64,000 bases of DNA from Citrobacter amalonaticus Y19 (GCF_000981805.1 NZ_CP011132.1:2294001-2358000); one strand, 5' to 3'; counted from the stretch's first letter, positions 15,755 through 24,294 are shown. The notes: a model not told the origin generated them from the letters alone. Made by a program: numbers and translations.

Positions 15755-17689
15755 TTAGCTGCCCTGGTTAGAGCTGTAGTTCACACCAGAAATAACCGCT
15801 ACCGCAGCTGTGCGGCGGCGTTTCCAGTTGATCCAGCGTTCAGCACGGATAGCCACGCTGTTGGTCTGGAACATGGAAACCAGTTCAGTCCCGGTTGGGG
15901 TGATGCTGTCGCCGGTTGGTTCGCTTTCCATTTCCAGAGAGGCTTCACGCGACATATCCACCGCCACGCCGCCATCATCAGCCAGGTAGATATCCGGTGC
16001 GTTAAGCAGCGTCAGGTTAGTGCCTGCGTACTGGGAAACGATGGCCGGAAGGCCCTGGAAGGTGCCGCCAAGCAGGGTCATTTCCGGGTACATTTTCTGC
16101 CCCAGGGCGTTTTTCTTCATGGACAACGCCAGCGCGTTGGTGCTGGACATGATCCACACACCGCCCGTCGGTTGCAGGTTGTTCGAAACAAACTGGGCGA
16201 AGGCCGCTTCAGCATCAGCATCCGGGTCGCCGGTAGACGGAACGGCCACAATGCCGTTGGTTACTGAGGCCGGAGAGACGTTAGCAACTTCAGCTTTTGC
16301 AGGGTTGATAAAGTCCGTATCCAGACGGGCAATAACCGCTTCAGCCAGGGCGTTACGCACCAGCGCATCGGCTGCCGGATTGGAGAAACGGATCAGCTCA
16401 TCGGTCAGTACCGCGATAGCCGCCACTTTGGCAAAACTGAACGTGATCGACTCAAAGTCGAACTTGGTCAGTGGCTTGGCCTTGCCCTGTCCGACCCAGT
16501 TCGCTGAGCCGCCGGAAGTTTGCGCCGGGATACGGATATTGAACGGAACCTGACGCAGGGCCGGGATGCCACCCTGTCCGAAACGGCCGATAATGGTTTG
16601 CGGGCGGAGGAATTCAACAAAATCCAGTGCATATTCCTGATATTCAACCAGCGCACCTGCCCACTGAGGATCGGTGGTAGTACCGGCGCCCACGGCGGCT
16701 TTCAGTACATGATGAAGCTTGGCGTCGTCTGGATACTGTTTACGGGCGATCTCCAGCGCTTCGGAACGACTGCCGTTAGCGGCGGCCAGCGCTTTCGCAA
16801 AGCGGGCAAAGGCAATACCCTTTTCCAGCTTCTGTTCGACGCGGATGATGCCTGGCGCACCAGCCTTAACGGTAGTGACTTCGCCGTTAGCGGCTTTTGC
16901 TACCGGTTTCGCGGTCGATGCCATATTGCTTTCCATATCGCGCAGGCGTTTCAGATGCTCATCAACCGCCTTAATTTCGGTAGACGTGTTGTCGTAACTT
17001 TCGGTTTCTTCTGCGTCAAGCGTACGGCCTTCATCAGCAGCTTTACTCATGATGTCGCTCAGTGAGGCTGCCAGCGCTGCACGCTTCGCTTCGAAGCTCT
17101 TGATTTGTTCTGCGATATTCATCGAATTGGTTCCTTTTTTGGTATTGGTTGCTGTAGCGCCAGCTGAAAGGGATGATTTAACGACGGTTTTCTTATTGCC
17201 GGACGCGGCAAGAAACTTGCGATCTATTGATTTAACCGACTGAATGGAGCAATCACCGTTGGCAGGAACGGTTACAGCAGAAAGCTCGTACCACTCCCAC
17301 GAAATAAACCGGATGCCGCCATCGTCAATAAAGCTGTACTCAATGGGCTTAAAGCCGATAGAAAGCCCGCGGACAAGACCCGTTTTGATAGATGCCCACG
17401 CTTCATCAAGCCTGGCGACCAGTTGCGATGGCATATCCGCACCAGGTTTTACCAGCTTTGCTTTAATCTCGATGCCGGTGTCGGTGACTTTTGCTTCTGT
17501 CACCTGGCCTATTGGCTCGTCATGCCAGTGTTGCCACAGCAGAGGTAACGGAAGAGTAAATTTCACACCGGCAGGGTCTACAATGTCGCCATAGCGATCA
17601 GGTTCAGGGGTACTGGCAATGCCGGTAATCTCCCGAGAATCCTCATTGACCGCCTTTACCTGCATCAGGCTATAGGCGCGATTATTCAT
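15755..17689 (-). CDS. Prohead protease-major capsid fusion (HK97 gp4-gp5 type)
   Basis: A 644-residue protein. Residues 1-150 are an S78-like prohead protease: the LLWQHWHDEPIG region holds the candidate catalytic His (H54), and GLSIGF holds candidate Ser110. A linker (~155-190) leads to an internal Met190 (ATG at 17122, with SD AAGGAA 8 nt upstream). From there a delta domain of coiled coil (~190-290) precedes the HK97-fold capsid (DFVEFLRPQTIIGRFGQGGI onwards). Single-gene fusions of this kind exist in some phages. A separate capsid could be made from the internal start. It follows TerL, in HK97 gene order. Confidence 0.9.
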   Translation of the reverse strand: MNNRAYSLMQVKAVNEDSREITGIASTPEPDRYGDIVDPAGVKFTLPLPLLWQHWHDEPIGQVTEAKVTDTGIEIKAKLVKPGADMPSQLVARLDEAWASIKTGLVRGLSIGFKPIEYSFIDDGGIRFISWEWYELSAVTVPANGDCSIQSVKSIDRKFLAASGNKKTVVKSSLSAGATATNTKKGTNSMNIAEQIKSFEAKRAALAASLSDIMSKAADEGRTLDAEETESYDNTSTEIKAVDEHLKRLRDMESNMASTAKPVAKAANGEVTTVKAGAPGIIRVEQKLEKGIAFARFAKALAAANGSRSEALEIARKQYPDDAKLHHVLKAAVGAGTTTDPQWAGALVEYQEYALDFVEFLRPQTIIGRFGQGGIPALRQVPFNIRIPAQTSGGSANWVGQGKAKPLTKFDFESITFSFAKVAAIAVLTDELIRFSNPAADALVRNALAEAVIARLDTDFINPAKAEVANVSPASVTNGIVAVPSTGDPDADAEAAFAQFVSNNLQPTGGVWIMSSTNALALSMKKNALGQKMYPEMTLLGGTFQGLPAIVSQYAGTNLTLLNAPDIYLADDGGVAVDMSREASLEMESEPTGDSITPTGTELVSMFQTNSVAIRAERWINWKRRRTAAVAVISGVNYSSNQGS

Positions 17690-17708
17690 TTGCTGTCCTC
17701 CAGAAACG

Positions 17709-17729
17709 AAAAAACCCGCCTGTGCGGGT
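17709..17729 (-). terminator. Terminator-like hairpin between TerL and protease-capsid
   Basis: On the minus strand ACCCGC/GCGGGT with a 4-nt loop is followed by TTTTTT. It lies in the TerL to capsid gap and is the third copy of this hairpin type in the late operon. Confidence 0.6.
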
Positions 17730-17747
17730 CATTAACTGACGTGTTAG

Positions 17748-19406
17748 TTATACGAAAAATACCTGGTAATCTTTTTTCGCAGGTTCAGGGTTAAGGGCCA
17801 TAAGAGAAACTGCGTTGAACAGCGCCATCAGCGGATCAATCTTGCCCTTGCCGCTGGCCTGCTTGGTTATAAGAATGGCGTTGCCTTTCGGCTCAACCCT
17901 CGCATTACCGACACACCACGCCATCATCGGCTGACCACCATGTATCAATACGCCCTCGGCAAGCTTTCTCTCGGTGGTTTTAATCGCTCCGCCAAGGCGC
18001 CAGCCCTGGCTGACACCAACCACCGCATCAGCAGGAATTCCCGCCTCAATAAGCGCATCGAGTATTTGTCCGACTCCGGAAGGGTCAATGCCGATCTTGT
18101 CGAGCAACTCCGCAACATAGATTCGACTGACGTATTCGGCTACCTCTTCCGTATCCTGTCCGACGCACTTCACGATGGTCAGGTCACCGGCTCTCACGAA
18201 GTCGTGAAAGCGGGATTCTTCACTTTTACGCCGTCGGATCGCTATCTCATGTGCCCATGCATGGCACCAGCAGAGCCATTCTCGTGTTTCAGCGTCACGC
18301 CCGACCGCAGAAACCCCCAGCAAATCATCAAGGCCACCGCCGTCTATCCCGACGGTGATCACCTCTGAACGCCGTAGTAAATCTTCAAAACTGACACGCC
18401 GGGCCTGCAACTCCCAGAAATCGACGCCCGCCCAGCGATCGGTTCGCAGGTTTAGTCCAATTTCAATATTGAGGTGCTTAGCCAGGAACTGCTGCAATGT
18501 ACCATCGGTTTTTGCCTGGTTCTTACGGAGCTGGTCTACTATCCATTCAGCGCTGACCGAGAGCCCGATATTCGGATTGGTAATGTAGAAATTATCCTGG
18601 TCGAGATAGGCCTTTCTTTCAACCATGCTTTGCGGAAATTCATAGAGAATTCCCAGCGTTTTGGGATCGTTGATTTTTCCGTCGCGCACATCGCGCCAGT
18701 AATCAAGGCGTTCTTTGAATACGCCAGCAGGCGGCTCATCGCTTTGTGTGGTGAGGTAGATAACCCACCCTTCATTACGGGATACCTGTCCGCCCGTCGC
18801 CTCCATAAACATCGCTTCGGCATTAGCGCGCTTGCCAAAAAGCCACAGTTCGTCGACAAGAATCCGGCCGGACTTTTTACCGGACACCGTATCCGTATCA
18901 GCAGCCACGACTTTCAGTGTGTTACGCGTCACCCGGTGTGTGATAGTACGGATATGATCCTGTATCTGGAACATGTCGGTGAGTTCTTCATCAGCGCGTA
19001 TCATCCCGGCGGCTGGTTTAAAGCTGTTGTCGGCTACCTCTTTGGTCGGTGCCAGAATCAGGTGTTCTTCGTCCTCTCGCCAGCACAGGATAAGCGCGGT
19101 CAGCATAATGCCCGCCGCAATTGTCGATTTGGTGTTCTTCTTCGATATCAGAAGTCCATATTCGCGAATCAGCTGATTTCCTGTCTCTGCGTCATACCCG
19201 CCGAAGATGACTTTTACGAAATCGAACACCCATTCTTCAGAACACTCACCGAATGTAGGCTTGCCCGGCAGGTCAGAAACCCGCAGTTCGCGAAAGATAC
19301 TCAGTGCCTGTGCCGCCTGGTCAGGAAAAATGGGCGGAGGAATGATGGACTCACCCGCGACCAGACGCTCTTCCCAGTCCGCACAGGCTGTAGACCACTG
19401 CGCCAT
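17748..19406 (-). CDS. Terminase large subunit
   Basis: A 552-residue DNA-packaging motor. The N-terminal ATPase has a Walker-A-like loop (SKKNTKST, residues 88-95) and Walker B (ILVDE, 182-186). The C-terminal RNase H-like nuclease begins near GIDGGG (353-358), with further acidic residues (GIDPSG and DPLMALFNA). The layout matches HK97-type TerL. The start has SD AAGGGG and follows the small-subunit gene with a 3-bp gap. It cuts concatemeric DNA and pumps it through the portal. Confidence 0.93.
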   Translation of the reverse strand: MAQWSTACADWEERLVAGESIIPPPIFPDQAAQALSIFRELRVSDLPGKPTFGECSEEWVFDFVKVIFGGYDAETGNQLIREYGLLISKKNTKSTIAAGIMLTALILCWREDEEHLILAPTKEVADNSFKPAAGMIRADEELTDMFQIQDHIRTITHRVTRNTLKVVAADTDTVSGKKSGRILVDELWLFGKRANAEAMFMEATGGQVSRNEGWVIYLTTQSDEPPAGVFKERLDYWRDVRDGKINDPKTLGILYEFPQSMVERKAYLDQDNFYITNPNIGLSVSAEWIVDQLRKNQAKTDGTLQQFLAKHLNIEIGLNLRTDRWAGVDFWELQARRVSFEDLLRRSEVITVGIDGGGLDDLLGVSAVGRDAETREWLCWCHAWAHEIAIRRRKSEESRFHDFVRAGDLTIVKCVGQDTEEVAEYVSRIYVAELLDKIGIDPSGVGQILDALIEAGIPADAVVGVSQGWRLGGAIKTTERKLAEGVLIHGGQPMMAWCVGNARVEPKGNAILITKQASGKGKIDPLMALFNAVSLMALNPEPAKKDYQVFFV

Positions 19407-19409
19407 ACA

Positions 19410-19921
19410 TCACCCCTTATTATTATTCACAACCAGTTTTGGTGGTGCCATTGAACCGAACTTGCTGGCGCCAGCGGCCACTTTTGCCGCAGCGTGTCGC
19501 GCATCTTTTTTCCCTGTTTCCCCCTTTTTGGGGTGGATATAGGGAAGCATGGCCTTCGCCGCATCCTTTCTGACGTCAATTTCTTCAGTTGAATCGTTCA
19601 TTACCGCCATAAGAAATTTGAGCGGATCATCAAAAGCCCCGGCAACAGGTGGTGCCTCTGGCGGTGTTACCGGAGCCTTATTTTTTTCGGGGGTGTTTAC
19701 CGCTGGGGTGTAAACATTTCGACGGTACGTCGGTACGTCGTCTGTTTCTATTACTTCCTTTTTTTACGTCCAATAAACGCGATGACCTCCGGGTCTTTTG
19801 CAAGTTGCGAACCCTTTGACCGTGCGGATTTCTCAGAATATCCCGCCTTTATTGCCGCATCCTTTTGAGACATACCGGACATCAGCGCGACAGCGAATTT
19901 CCGCTTCTGCGCTGTTAACAT
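19410..19921 (-). pseudogene. Terminase small subunit, frameshifted at an A7 run
   Basis: The start (ATG 19921) has SD GGAGGG. The first frame reads MLTAQKRKFAVALMSGMSQK, a terminase-small helix-turn-helix with AAIKAGYSEKSARSKGSQLA, and ends at TAA 19751 after RKKRK. The missing C-terminus is in the -1 frame: PEAPPVAGAFDDPLKFLMAV, then IDVRKDAAKAMLPYIHPKKG, to the stop at 19410. The switch fits one extra A in the A7 run, located just before the premature stop. Either a one-base deletion has killed the gene, a sequencing error occurred, or slippage rescues it. Confidence 0.8.
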
Positions 19922-20011
19922 GTTTATACCCTCCAGAGGGGAATTTTTTCTGTGCGTGAGAGGGGGGCGGTGTCCAGGGCTATCGAGGTTAACACCCAAC
20001 CCTCCCCCCCC

Positions 20012-20227
20012 CTATCGGTTCTTGGGTGGCGGTAAGACTTCGTCAGTTTCACCTTCGGGTTTCACCGGCTGGTACCCTCCACCTGGTAGCCTGCAATCAA
20101 TTTTCTTTGGCGTTCCGTATTTGATTCTTCTGTCCCGACAGTGCATCCATGTTGGCTTTGCACCATCACTCAGTTTCATCAGAAGAAGCACCAAAGCGAC
20201 AATGAAGATCAACGTCAACCACACCAT
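20012..20227 (-). CDS. Small single-pass membrane protein next to the terminase
   Basis: A 71-residue protein (ATG 20227 with SD GAGG, 5-nt spacing; an upstream GTG is less likely). Residues 1-18 are a hydrophobic segment (MVWLTLIFIVALVLLLMK), followed by a basic, Cys-containing soluble tail with WMHCRDRR and PKKIDCRLPGGG. It lies between the HNH gene and TerS. I do not recognise the family, and no function is assigned. Confidence 0.6.
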   Translation of the reverse strand: MVWLTLIFIVALVLLLMKLSDGAKPTWMHCRDRRIKYGTPKKIDCRLPGGGYQPVKPEGETDEVLPPPKNR

Positions 20228-20234
20228 ACTCACC

Positions 20235-20600
20235 TCAGATAATCGTTATTGAATCGTCGCCATTGGTCGTCAGGATATGCTTCATGGCTTCCTCATCTGG
20301 CTGGCCCGTCGAGGCTTCACGCGCTGACTTGCCTGAGTGACAATCGATACAAAGCGTCCACAGATTGGACTCATCGTTATCACCGCCAAACTGTAACGCC
20401 ACACGGTGATCCAGTTCGCTGTCATGCAGGTCAACTACGCGATTGCACATACAGCAGTGACCGCCATCACGGACATAGATACGCCGCTTCAGCCCTACCC
20501 TTGCGCTGCCGCTAATGCGTCGATTCTCACCATACACTGGCTTTATTCGCCGGGTGTCGATAGCTTTCAGCCTGGGCTGCAATGTCTTCAATCTAGCCAT
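20235..20600 (-). CDS. HNH endonuclease
   Basis: A 121-residue protein. The start is ATG 20600 with GGAGG just upstream. The HNH region has Cys pairs CCMCNRVVDLH, the HNH His (ELDHRVALQFGG), then DESNLWTLCIDCHSGKSARE, which supplies the second Cys pair and the catalytic His. HNH proteins next to terminase genes are often needed for cos cleavage by HK97-like phages (HK97 gp74). The position before TerS supports that role. Confidence 0.88.
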   Translation of the reverse strand: MARLKTLQPRLKAIDTRRIKPVYGENRRISGSARVGLKRRIYVRDGGHCCMCNRVVDLHDSELDHRVALQFGGDNDESNLWTLCIDCHSGKSAREASTGQPDEEAMKHILTTNGDDSITII

Positions 20601-21186
20601 GTAACCTCCAGGCTCTGCGGCGTTCAGTCCGGGATGAACCATCAGGGTGACGCTCTACTGGTTCACCGTCGGCATGGTCTACCAATGAGTAACACGGATA
20701 TAAAACATTCCATCCCCATGCATCACCCACCGCATAATCAGCAGGTTTGCTACTATCCCATCGCGCCAGAACATGCTTGATTGATTGAGGCGGTACGCTG
20801 TAGCAGACGCCGTGAATCAGCCGCGGCAACGTTACGTAATCATTGCGGTGTTTGTCAGCCATAATTAGTCGCTCAGCTATTTGCTGCTGATACTGGGGTG
20901 GTCGGCCAGTGCCAAGATAAAAGCTCAAGAGCGCCTCAGGAAAGCGGTCAGCCCACTGGCACACTAACTCAGTAAAGCTAGGCACGGGCAGCGCGTCATC
21001 TTCAAGCACAACAACCCGGCATGATTGCCCTGCGGCCCATTCAAGCGCGCGACGATGATTCCAGTTCGCTCCATTGTCACCGCTATCAATTAACAGGACG
21101 GCGCCGAGAGATTCAGCCAGGCACAATGCCTGCTTATATCGTGAGTGGTGGCCGACAACCACAAACTTCACTTGTGTTTCCACCAT
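20593..21186 (-). CDS. Glycosyltransferase-like protein (GT25/GT2-like)
   Basis: A 197-residue protein with a Rossmann-like N-terminus (VKFVVVGHHSRYKQALCLAE), the acidic metal-binding motif VVVLEDDALPVPS (residues ~58-70), and a downstream region with HGVCYSVPPQSIKHVLARWD. These fit small glycosyltransferases that use a nucleotide-sugar donor. It overlaps the HNH start by 8 bp and the larger glycosyltransferase upstream, so all are one operon. The acceptor is unknown: candidates are phage DNA, virion protein or host glycan. Confidence 0.65.
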   Translation of the reverse strand: MVETQVKFVVVGHHSRYKQALCLAESLGAVLLIDSGDNGANWNHRRALEWAAGQSCRVVVLEDDALPVPSFTELVCQWADRFPEALLSFYLGTGRPPQYQQQIAERLIMADKHRNDYVTLPRLIHGVCYSVPPQSIKHVLARWDSSKPADYAVGDAWGWNVLYPCYSLVDHADGEPVERHPDGSSRTERRRAWRLHG

Positions 21187-22625
21187 GCGGCCTCCTTACC
21201 GATACCATCAGTTTTGAAAACGGTATGTACCAGAGGGCCGGTGACCAGCCTGTCAGCGAATGACTGCGCGACAATACTGAACGCCAGCATGTCACCCACC
21301 GCGGCGCCAGCCTGTTCTTTCTTCCAGAAACGATAACTCTCGATCCGGTAGTAAAGACGGATGATGCCGTGAGCGAACGCCATTACATCAGCGCGTGTGC
21401 CCCCCAGCAGACCAGCGTTAAGCATCACATCGCCGCGGTGCGCTTCAATGAATTCCTGATAGATACGCTCAGGATGATTCTGTTTCGCCCAGGAGTCGGC
21501 GTAGGTCTTCGGTTCAGAACCGACATACACCTTCCCGGGTTCCATTTCTTCCCACGGCGCGCGAAGCATTTCGACATCGGTACCATCAGTACACCAGACG
21601 AACCGGTATTCAGGGTTATTTCGCAGGTGCTGCCAGATGTGCAGCCAGCGACGAAAGTAGACATTCATCTTCACGTCAGGTACGAGATACAGCTCAACAT
21701 CTGCCGGGGCCGTCAGTAATTCATCCACCAGCGCAATACGTCCACAATTCCGAAGCGAGGCCGCCCATTTGCTCAGCATGTCAGGTGAGGCTGCCATTTT
21801 CGTACCGCGCTGAGGGTCAGGCTGGCTGGTCAGTAACGTAGTGATTACCACGTCCCGTTGCCGCCGGTACTCTACATACCCGGTAAACCCGGTATCGCGC
21901 CGTTCGTTGTGGATTTTAACGTTACGTTCCACCAGCGCCTGCCGGTCTGGTTTCGGTACCGAACGCTCCACTGCTTCATGCTCATCGAGAGAGTGAATCA
22001 GCTTTTCTGAACCGACGACATCAGCGTAAGCCCAGGTAGTCAGTCCAGCGTTATGGATGCGCAGGGCAAGGTCGCTGTGTTCATACATGCCACGACCGTA
22101 AACCGGATCGAATCCGCCCACCTTCTCGATGGCGCTGCGGTGGTAATACAGCATCACGCCGCGCTGCCCGGTATACGCCACATGCTGATCGTCACGGTAA
22201 AGCACCGAAAGGTCATTCAACTTATTGCGGCCAGCCAGATCGAGAAACTGGTAAGCCAGATGTGGCTCGGGTGATTCGATGTAGGGAAGATGCCAGTTAT
22301 CGGCGATGGGCCAGGCATCATCATCCCAAAGAAAAAGATGCTCGCACCCGGCATCCATAAGCGCTGACAGGCTGGCGTTCTTCGAAGCAACAATGCCGAG
22401 TGATGTTTCATGGCGAAGCAGCCGCACGCCGTCGGGAACTACCGCTGCAGGTTTGGAGCCATCATCGACAACCACCACCAGCGCGCCGGCGGGAAGATGC
22501 TTCATGTGCTGTTCGAGTGCTCGCTTTAAAACGTCTGCGCGCTGATGCGTCGAAATGACAATACCGATCCGTGATGAAACGACGCTGGCGGGAGCGTATG
22601 GGACACCATCAATAGTGACCTGCAT
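21168..22625 (-). CDS. Two-domain glycosyltransferase (GT2 N-terminus plus second GT domain)
   Basis: A 485-residue protein (ATG 22625, SD GGGAGG). The N-terminal GT2 fold shows VVVVDDGSKP, FLWDDDAWPI (DDD metal motif) and GGFDPVYGRGMYEHSDLALR (acceptor ED motif). From ~260 a second domain begins DVVITTLLTSQPDPQRG, with FVWCTDGTDVEML (DxD-like) and NAGLLGGTRADVM. The bidomain design suggests two linked transfers. It lies between lysis and terminase genes with a partner GT. Phage genes of this type could modify virion or DNA; neither substrate can be read from sequence. Confidence 0.75.
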   Translation of the reverse strand: MQVTIDGVPYAPASVVSSRIGIVISTHQRADVLKRALEQHMKHLPAGALVVVVDDGSKPAAVVPDGVRLLRHETSLGIVASKNASLSALMDAGCEHLFLWDDDAWPIADNWHLPYIESPEPHLAYQFLDLAGRNKLNDLSVLYRDDQHVAYTGQRGVMLYYHRSAIEKVGGFDPVYGRGMYEHSDLALRIHNAGLTTWAYADVVGSEKLIHSLDEHEAVERSVPKPDRQALVERNVKIHNERRDTGFTGYVEYRRQRDVVITTLLTSQPDPQRGTKMAASPDMLSKWAASLRNCGRIALVDELLTAPADVELYLVPDVKMNVYFRRWLHIWQHLRNNPEYRFVWCTDGTDVEMLRAPWEEMEPGKVYVGSEPKTYADSWAKQNHPERIYQEFIEAHRGDVMLNAGLLGGTRADVMAFAHGIIRLYYRIESYRFWKKEQAGAAVGDMLAFSIVAQSFADRLVTGPLVHTVFKTDGIGKEAAWWKHK

Positions 22626-22636
22626 AAAACCTCCCG

Positions 22637-23110
22637 TCAGAATCCACGTCGTAAGCAATCCCAGATTGTGCCACCGGGCTGAATATTCTTTTTCAATTCC
22701 GCTGACACAACATCAGAAATCGCTTTTACCATTTCAGGGGATAGCTTCACGCCGGTCTTAATTTCGGGACAGATGTCAACATTGATGGCATAGCCTTTTC
22801 GTGGGTCGTTCTCTATCCGGCCAAACTGAATATTTACAGAGCCACCAATATAACCACCAGCAGGAACACCAAAGCGCGTATCTGCTAGGTGCTTAATGGC
22901 AAACTCCTGCCCTTCAGCGGTCAGGAAGGTGAAGTGGTTTTCTTTCTGGTATTCCGTCGCTGTATGTCTGGTTTCAGCAAAACCCAGTTCGCGTAGTTCG
23001 GCGGCACCCGACTTGGACGGCAGGTCACCAGATAGCAATGCACCACGGTAAAATAGCGCATAGAGCACGTCAGTAGCAGCGCCAGATAGCGTAATGATTT
23101 TGTTACTCAT
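22637..23110 (-). CDS. Hypothetical phage protein (157 residues)
   Basis: The ATG at 23110 has SD AAGGAAA. The product starts MSNKIITLSGAATDVLYALF and has an N-terminal helical region resembling a small winged helix (LYRGALLSGDLPSKSGAAELRELGF context). A C-terminal part follows with KTGVKLSPEMVKAISDVVSA. It overlaps nothing and is 11 bp from the GT gene. I do not recognise the family. It may be a regulator or accessory of the glycosyltransferase block. Confidence 0.55.
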   Translation of the reverse strand: MSNKIITLSGAATDVLYALFYRGALLSGDLPSKSGAAELRELGFAETRHTATEYQKENHFTFLTAEGQEFAIKHLADTRFGVPAGGYIGGSVNIQFGRIENDPRKGYAINVDICPEIKTGVKLSPEMVKAISDVVSAELKKNIQPGGTIWDCLRRGF

Positions 23111-23254
23111 GGGATATTTCCTTTTAGACGTGAGCCTGTCGCACGATAAATCCGCCAAAAGGTAACGGTTTACCCAGGCTCACTACTGAAAGACTCTCTT
23201 TGATGTGCGCGTGCGATGCGCTTGGAAGGGCTGCTTTGGCTGTCTGTTTTTAAA

Positions 23255-23464
23255 TCAGGATTCATTACCTGACTGTTTGCGAGTAAAGTTCGTAGTGCGC
23301 TGATCGTGCAATATGATTTTTCTGGGGAACAGATCGCAACTCTTTCCCATAAAAACCTGAATATTTCCATCTATTCCATATCCAGCGCATTGACCATCTG
23401 GAAACTGAAGGGAGATTCCATCATCCCTTAGAAAGATCACCATCTCTTTTGTTTCATTTTGCAT
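23255..23464 (-). CDS. Small hypothetical phage protein
   Basis: A 69-residue protein starting MQNETKEMVIFLRDDGISLQ, then FPDGQCAGYGIDGNIQVFMG. It follows the 111-residue gene by 4 bp with an AGGT-type SD, so it is probably co-translated. The sequence looks like a small beta-rich domain with a basic tail. No family was recognised. Confidence 0.5.
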   Translation of the reverse strand: MQNETKEMVIFLRDDGISLQFPDGQCAGYGIDGNIQVFMGKSCDLFPRKIILHDQRTTNFTRKQSGNES

Positions 23465-23468
23465 ATAG

Positions 23469-23804
23469 CTACCTGGAGTGTTCGTATGCGATGTTGGTCA
23501 GTTCATCAGACAGTTCACTGATGGTGTAGGCTATAGCCATTTTCTGTTCTCTGCTGAACGATGGCCACAACTGACGCAAAGGATCGCTTAGGTGGGTTTG
23601 CCAGTGTTCACCAGCACTAAGCTCCTCCCAACCAGTGGGCAGCAGGCAAAGACCGCGTCCATATTTTTCTTCATCCGGTGTTAGAGGTGGCAATGGATTT
23701 GCCGCCGCACTGGTGTCGTTACCCCATGCACCAACGACAACACGCCCACCGCCCGCAAGGTGAACCGTTACGCCCTTTTCACCAATTTCAACAGCGTTAT
23801 TCAT
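23469..23804 (-). CDS. Hypothetical protein with the GVTVHLAGGGRVVVG motif
   Basis: A 111-residue protein whose first 30 residues (AVEIGEKGVTVHLAGGGRVV) match the C-terminal tip motif of the J-like protein and a segment of the 121-residue tail-region protein. The rest is helical, with LPPLTPDEEKYGRGLCLLPT and FSREQKMAIAYTISELSDEL. It is in the accessory block between lysis and glycosyltransferases. It may bind the same partner as the tail-tip motif. The function is unknown. Confidence 0.55.
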   Translation of the reverse strand: MNNAVEIGEKGVTVHLAGGGRVVVGAWGNDTSAAANPLPPLTPDEEKYGRGLCLLPTGWEELSAGEHWQTHLSDPLRQLWPSFSREQKMAIAYTISELSDELTNIAYEHSR

Positions 23805-23865
23805 CAGTAGCCTCCAGGAGTCATGCGTTATCGCAGGTACTCAGTCAATGCCTGCTGTAATGCCG

Positions 23866-24063
23866 CTAGTCGTCGAGTTGCAACACACCGTGCTCAAGTG
23901 ACTCTGAGTAGGCGATCAGCCCTTTATATTCAGGGATAATCTCGCCATCTTCCGCTTCGAATTCCGGGATTGTCCCAGTGGTGATGGTGTATTGAGGCGC
24001 ACCGTCTTCTTTCGCGAAGACAGCCAAGTCTTCAATCTGCTTAGCTGTAAGAACTACTGTCAT
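23866..24063 (-). CDS. Small acidic hypothetical protein
   Basis: A 65-residue protein (ATG 24063; the earlier ATG at 24069 is too close to GAGGA). It begins MTVVLTAKQIEDLAVFAKED and is rich in Asp/Glu (IPEFEAEDGEIIPEYKG). Small acidic phage proteins can mimic DNA or bind repressors; I have no direct support for that here. Confidence 0.5.
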   Translation of the reverse strand: MTVVLTAKQIEDLAVFAKEDGAPQYTITTGTIPEFEAEDGEIIPEYKGLIAYSESLEHGVLQLDD

Positions 24064-24081
24064 GCTCATTCCTCATTTGTT

Positions 24082-24104
24082 AAAAAGCCCCGCTATTGCG
24101 AGGC
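24082..24104 (-). terminator. Hairpin with T-run (minus strand)
   Basis: GCCTCGC/GCGGGGC stem with AATA loop and TTTTT after it, on the minus strand, between the zinc-ribbon gene and the acidic gene. One G-T pair is in the stem. Confidence 0.6.
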
Positions 24105-24129
24105 CTGGGGTTATTTGTATCGCGACCCA

Positions 24130-24294
24130 CTACCTGTGAATGACAAACAGCGATTTACATTTAGGGCAAAGTAACGCCTGTTGCTGACGTACTTTCGTGG
24201 TCGAGTGTGTGGATTTATGTCCACATATCGGGCACATGACAGTCATATTGGCTACAAGCCCAACACGCTGCATTGCATAATCGAAAAATGACAT
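24130..24294 (-). CDS. Small zinc-ribbon protein
   Basis: A 54-codon gene, MSFFDYAMQRVGLVANMTVM, followed by CPICGHKST (CxxC) and LLCPKCKSLFVIHR (CxxC). The two CxxC pairs 20-25 residues apart define a zinc ribbon. SD AAAGG is ~10 nt upstream. It probably acts as a small DNA- or RNA-polymerase-binding factor, though nothing proves it. Most gene finders would skip it because of length. Confidence 0.6.
   Translation of the reverse strand: MSFFDYAMQRVGLVANMTVMCPICGHKSTHSTTKVRQQQALLCPKCKSLFVIHR

Noticed and set aside
17123..17150. A6 run near the protease-capsid junction as a frameshift site
   Set aside because: The frame is continuous through it and the heptamer is not in the right phase.
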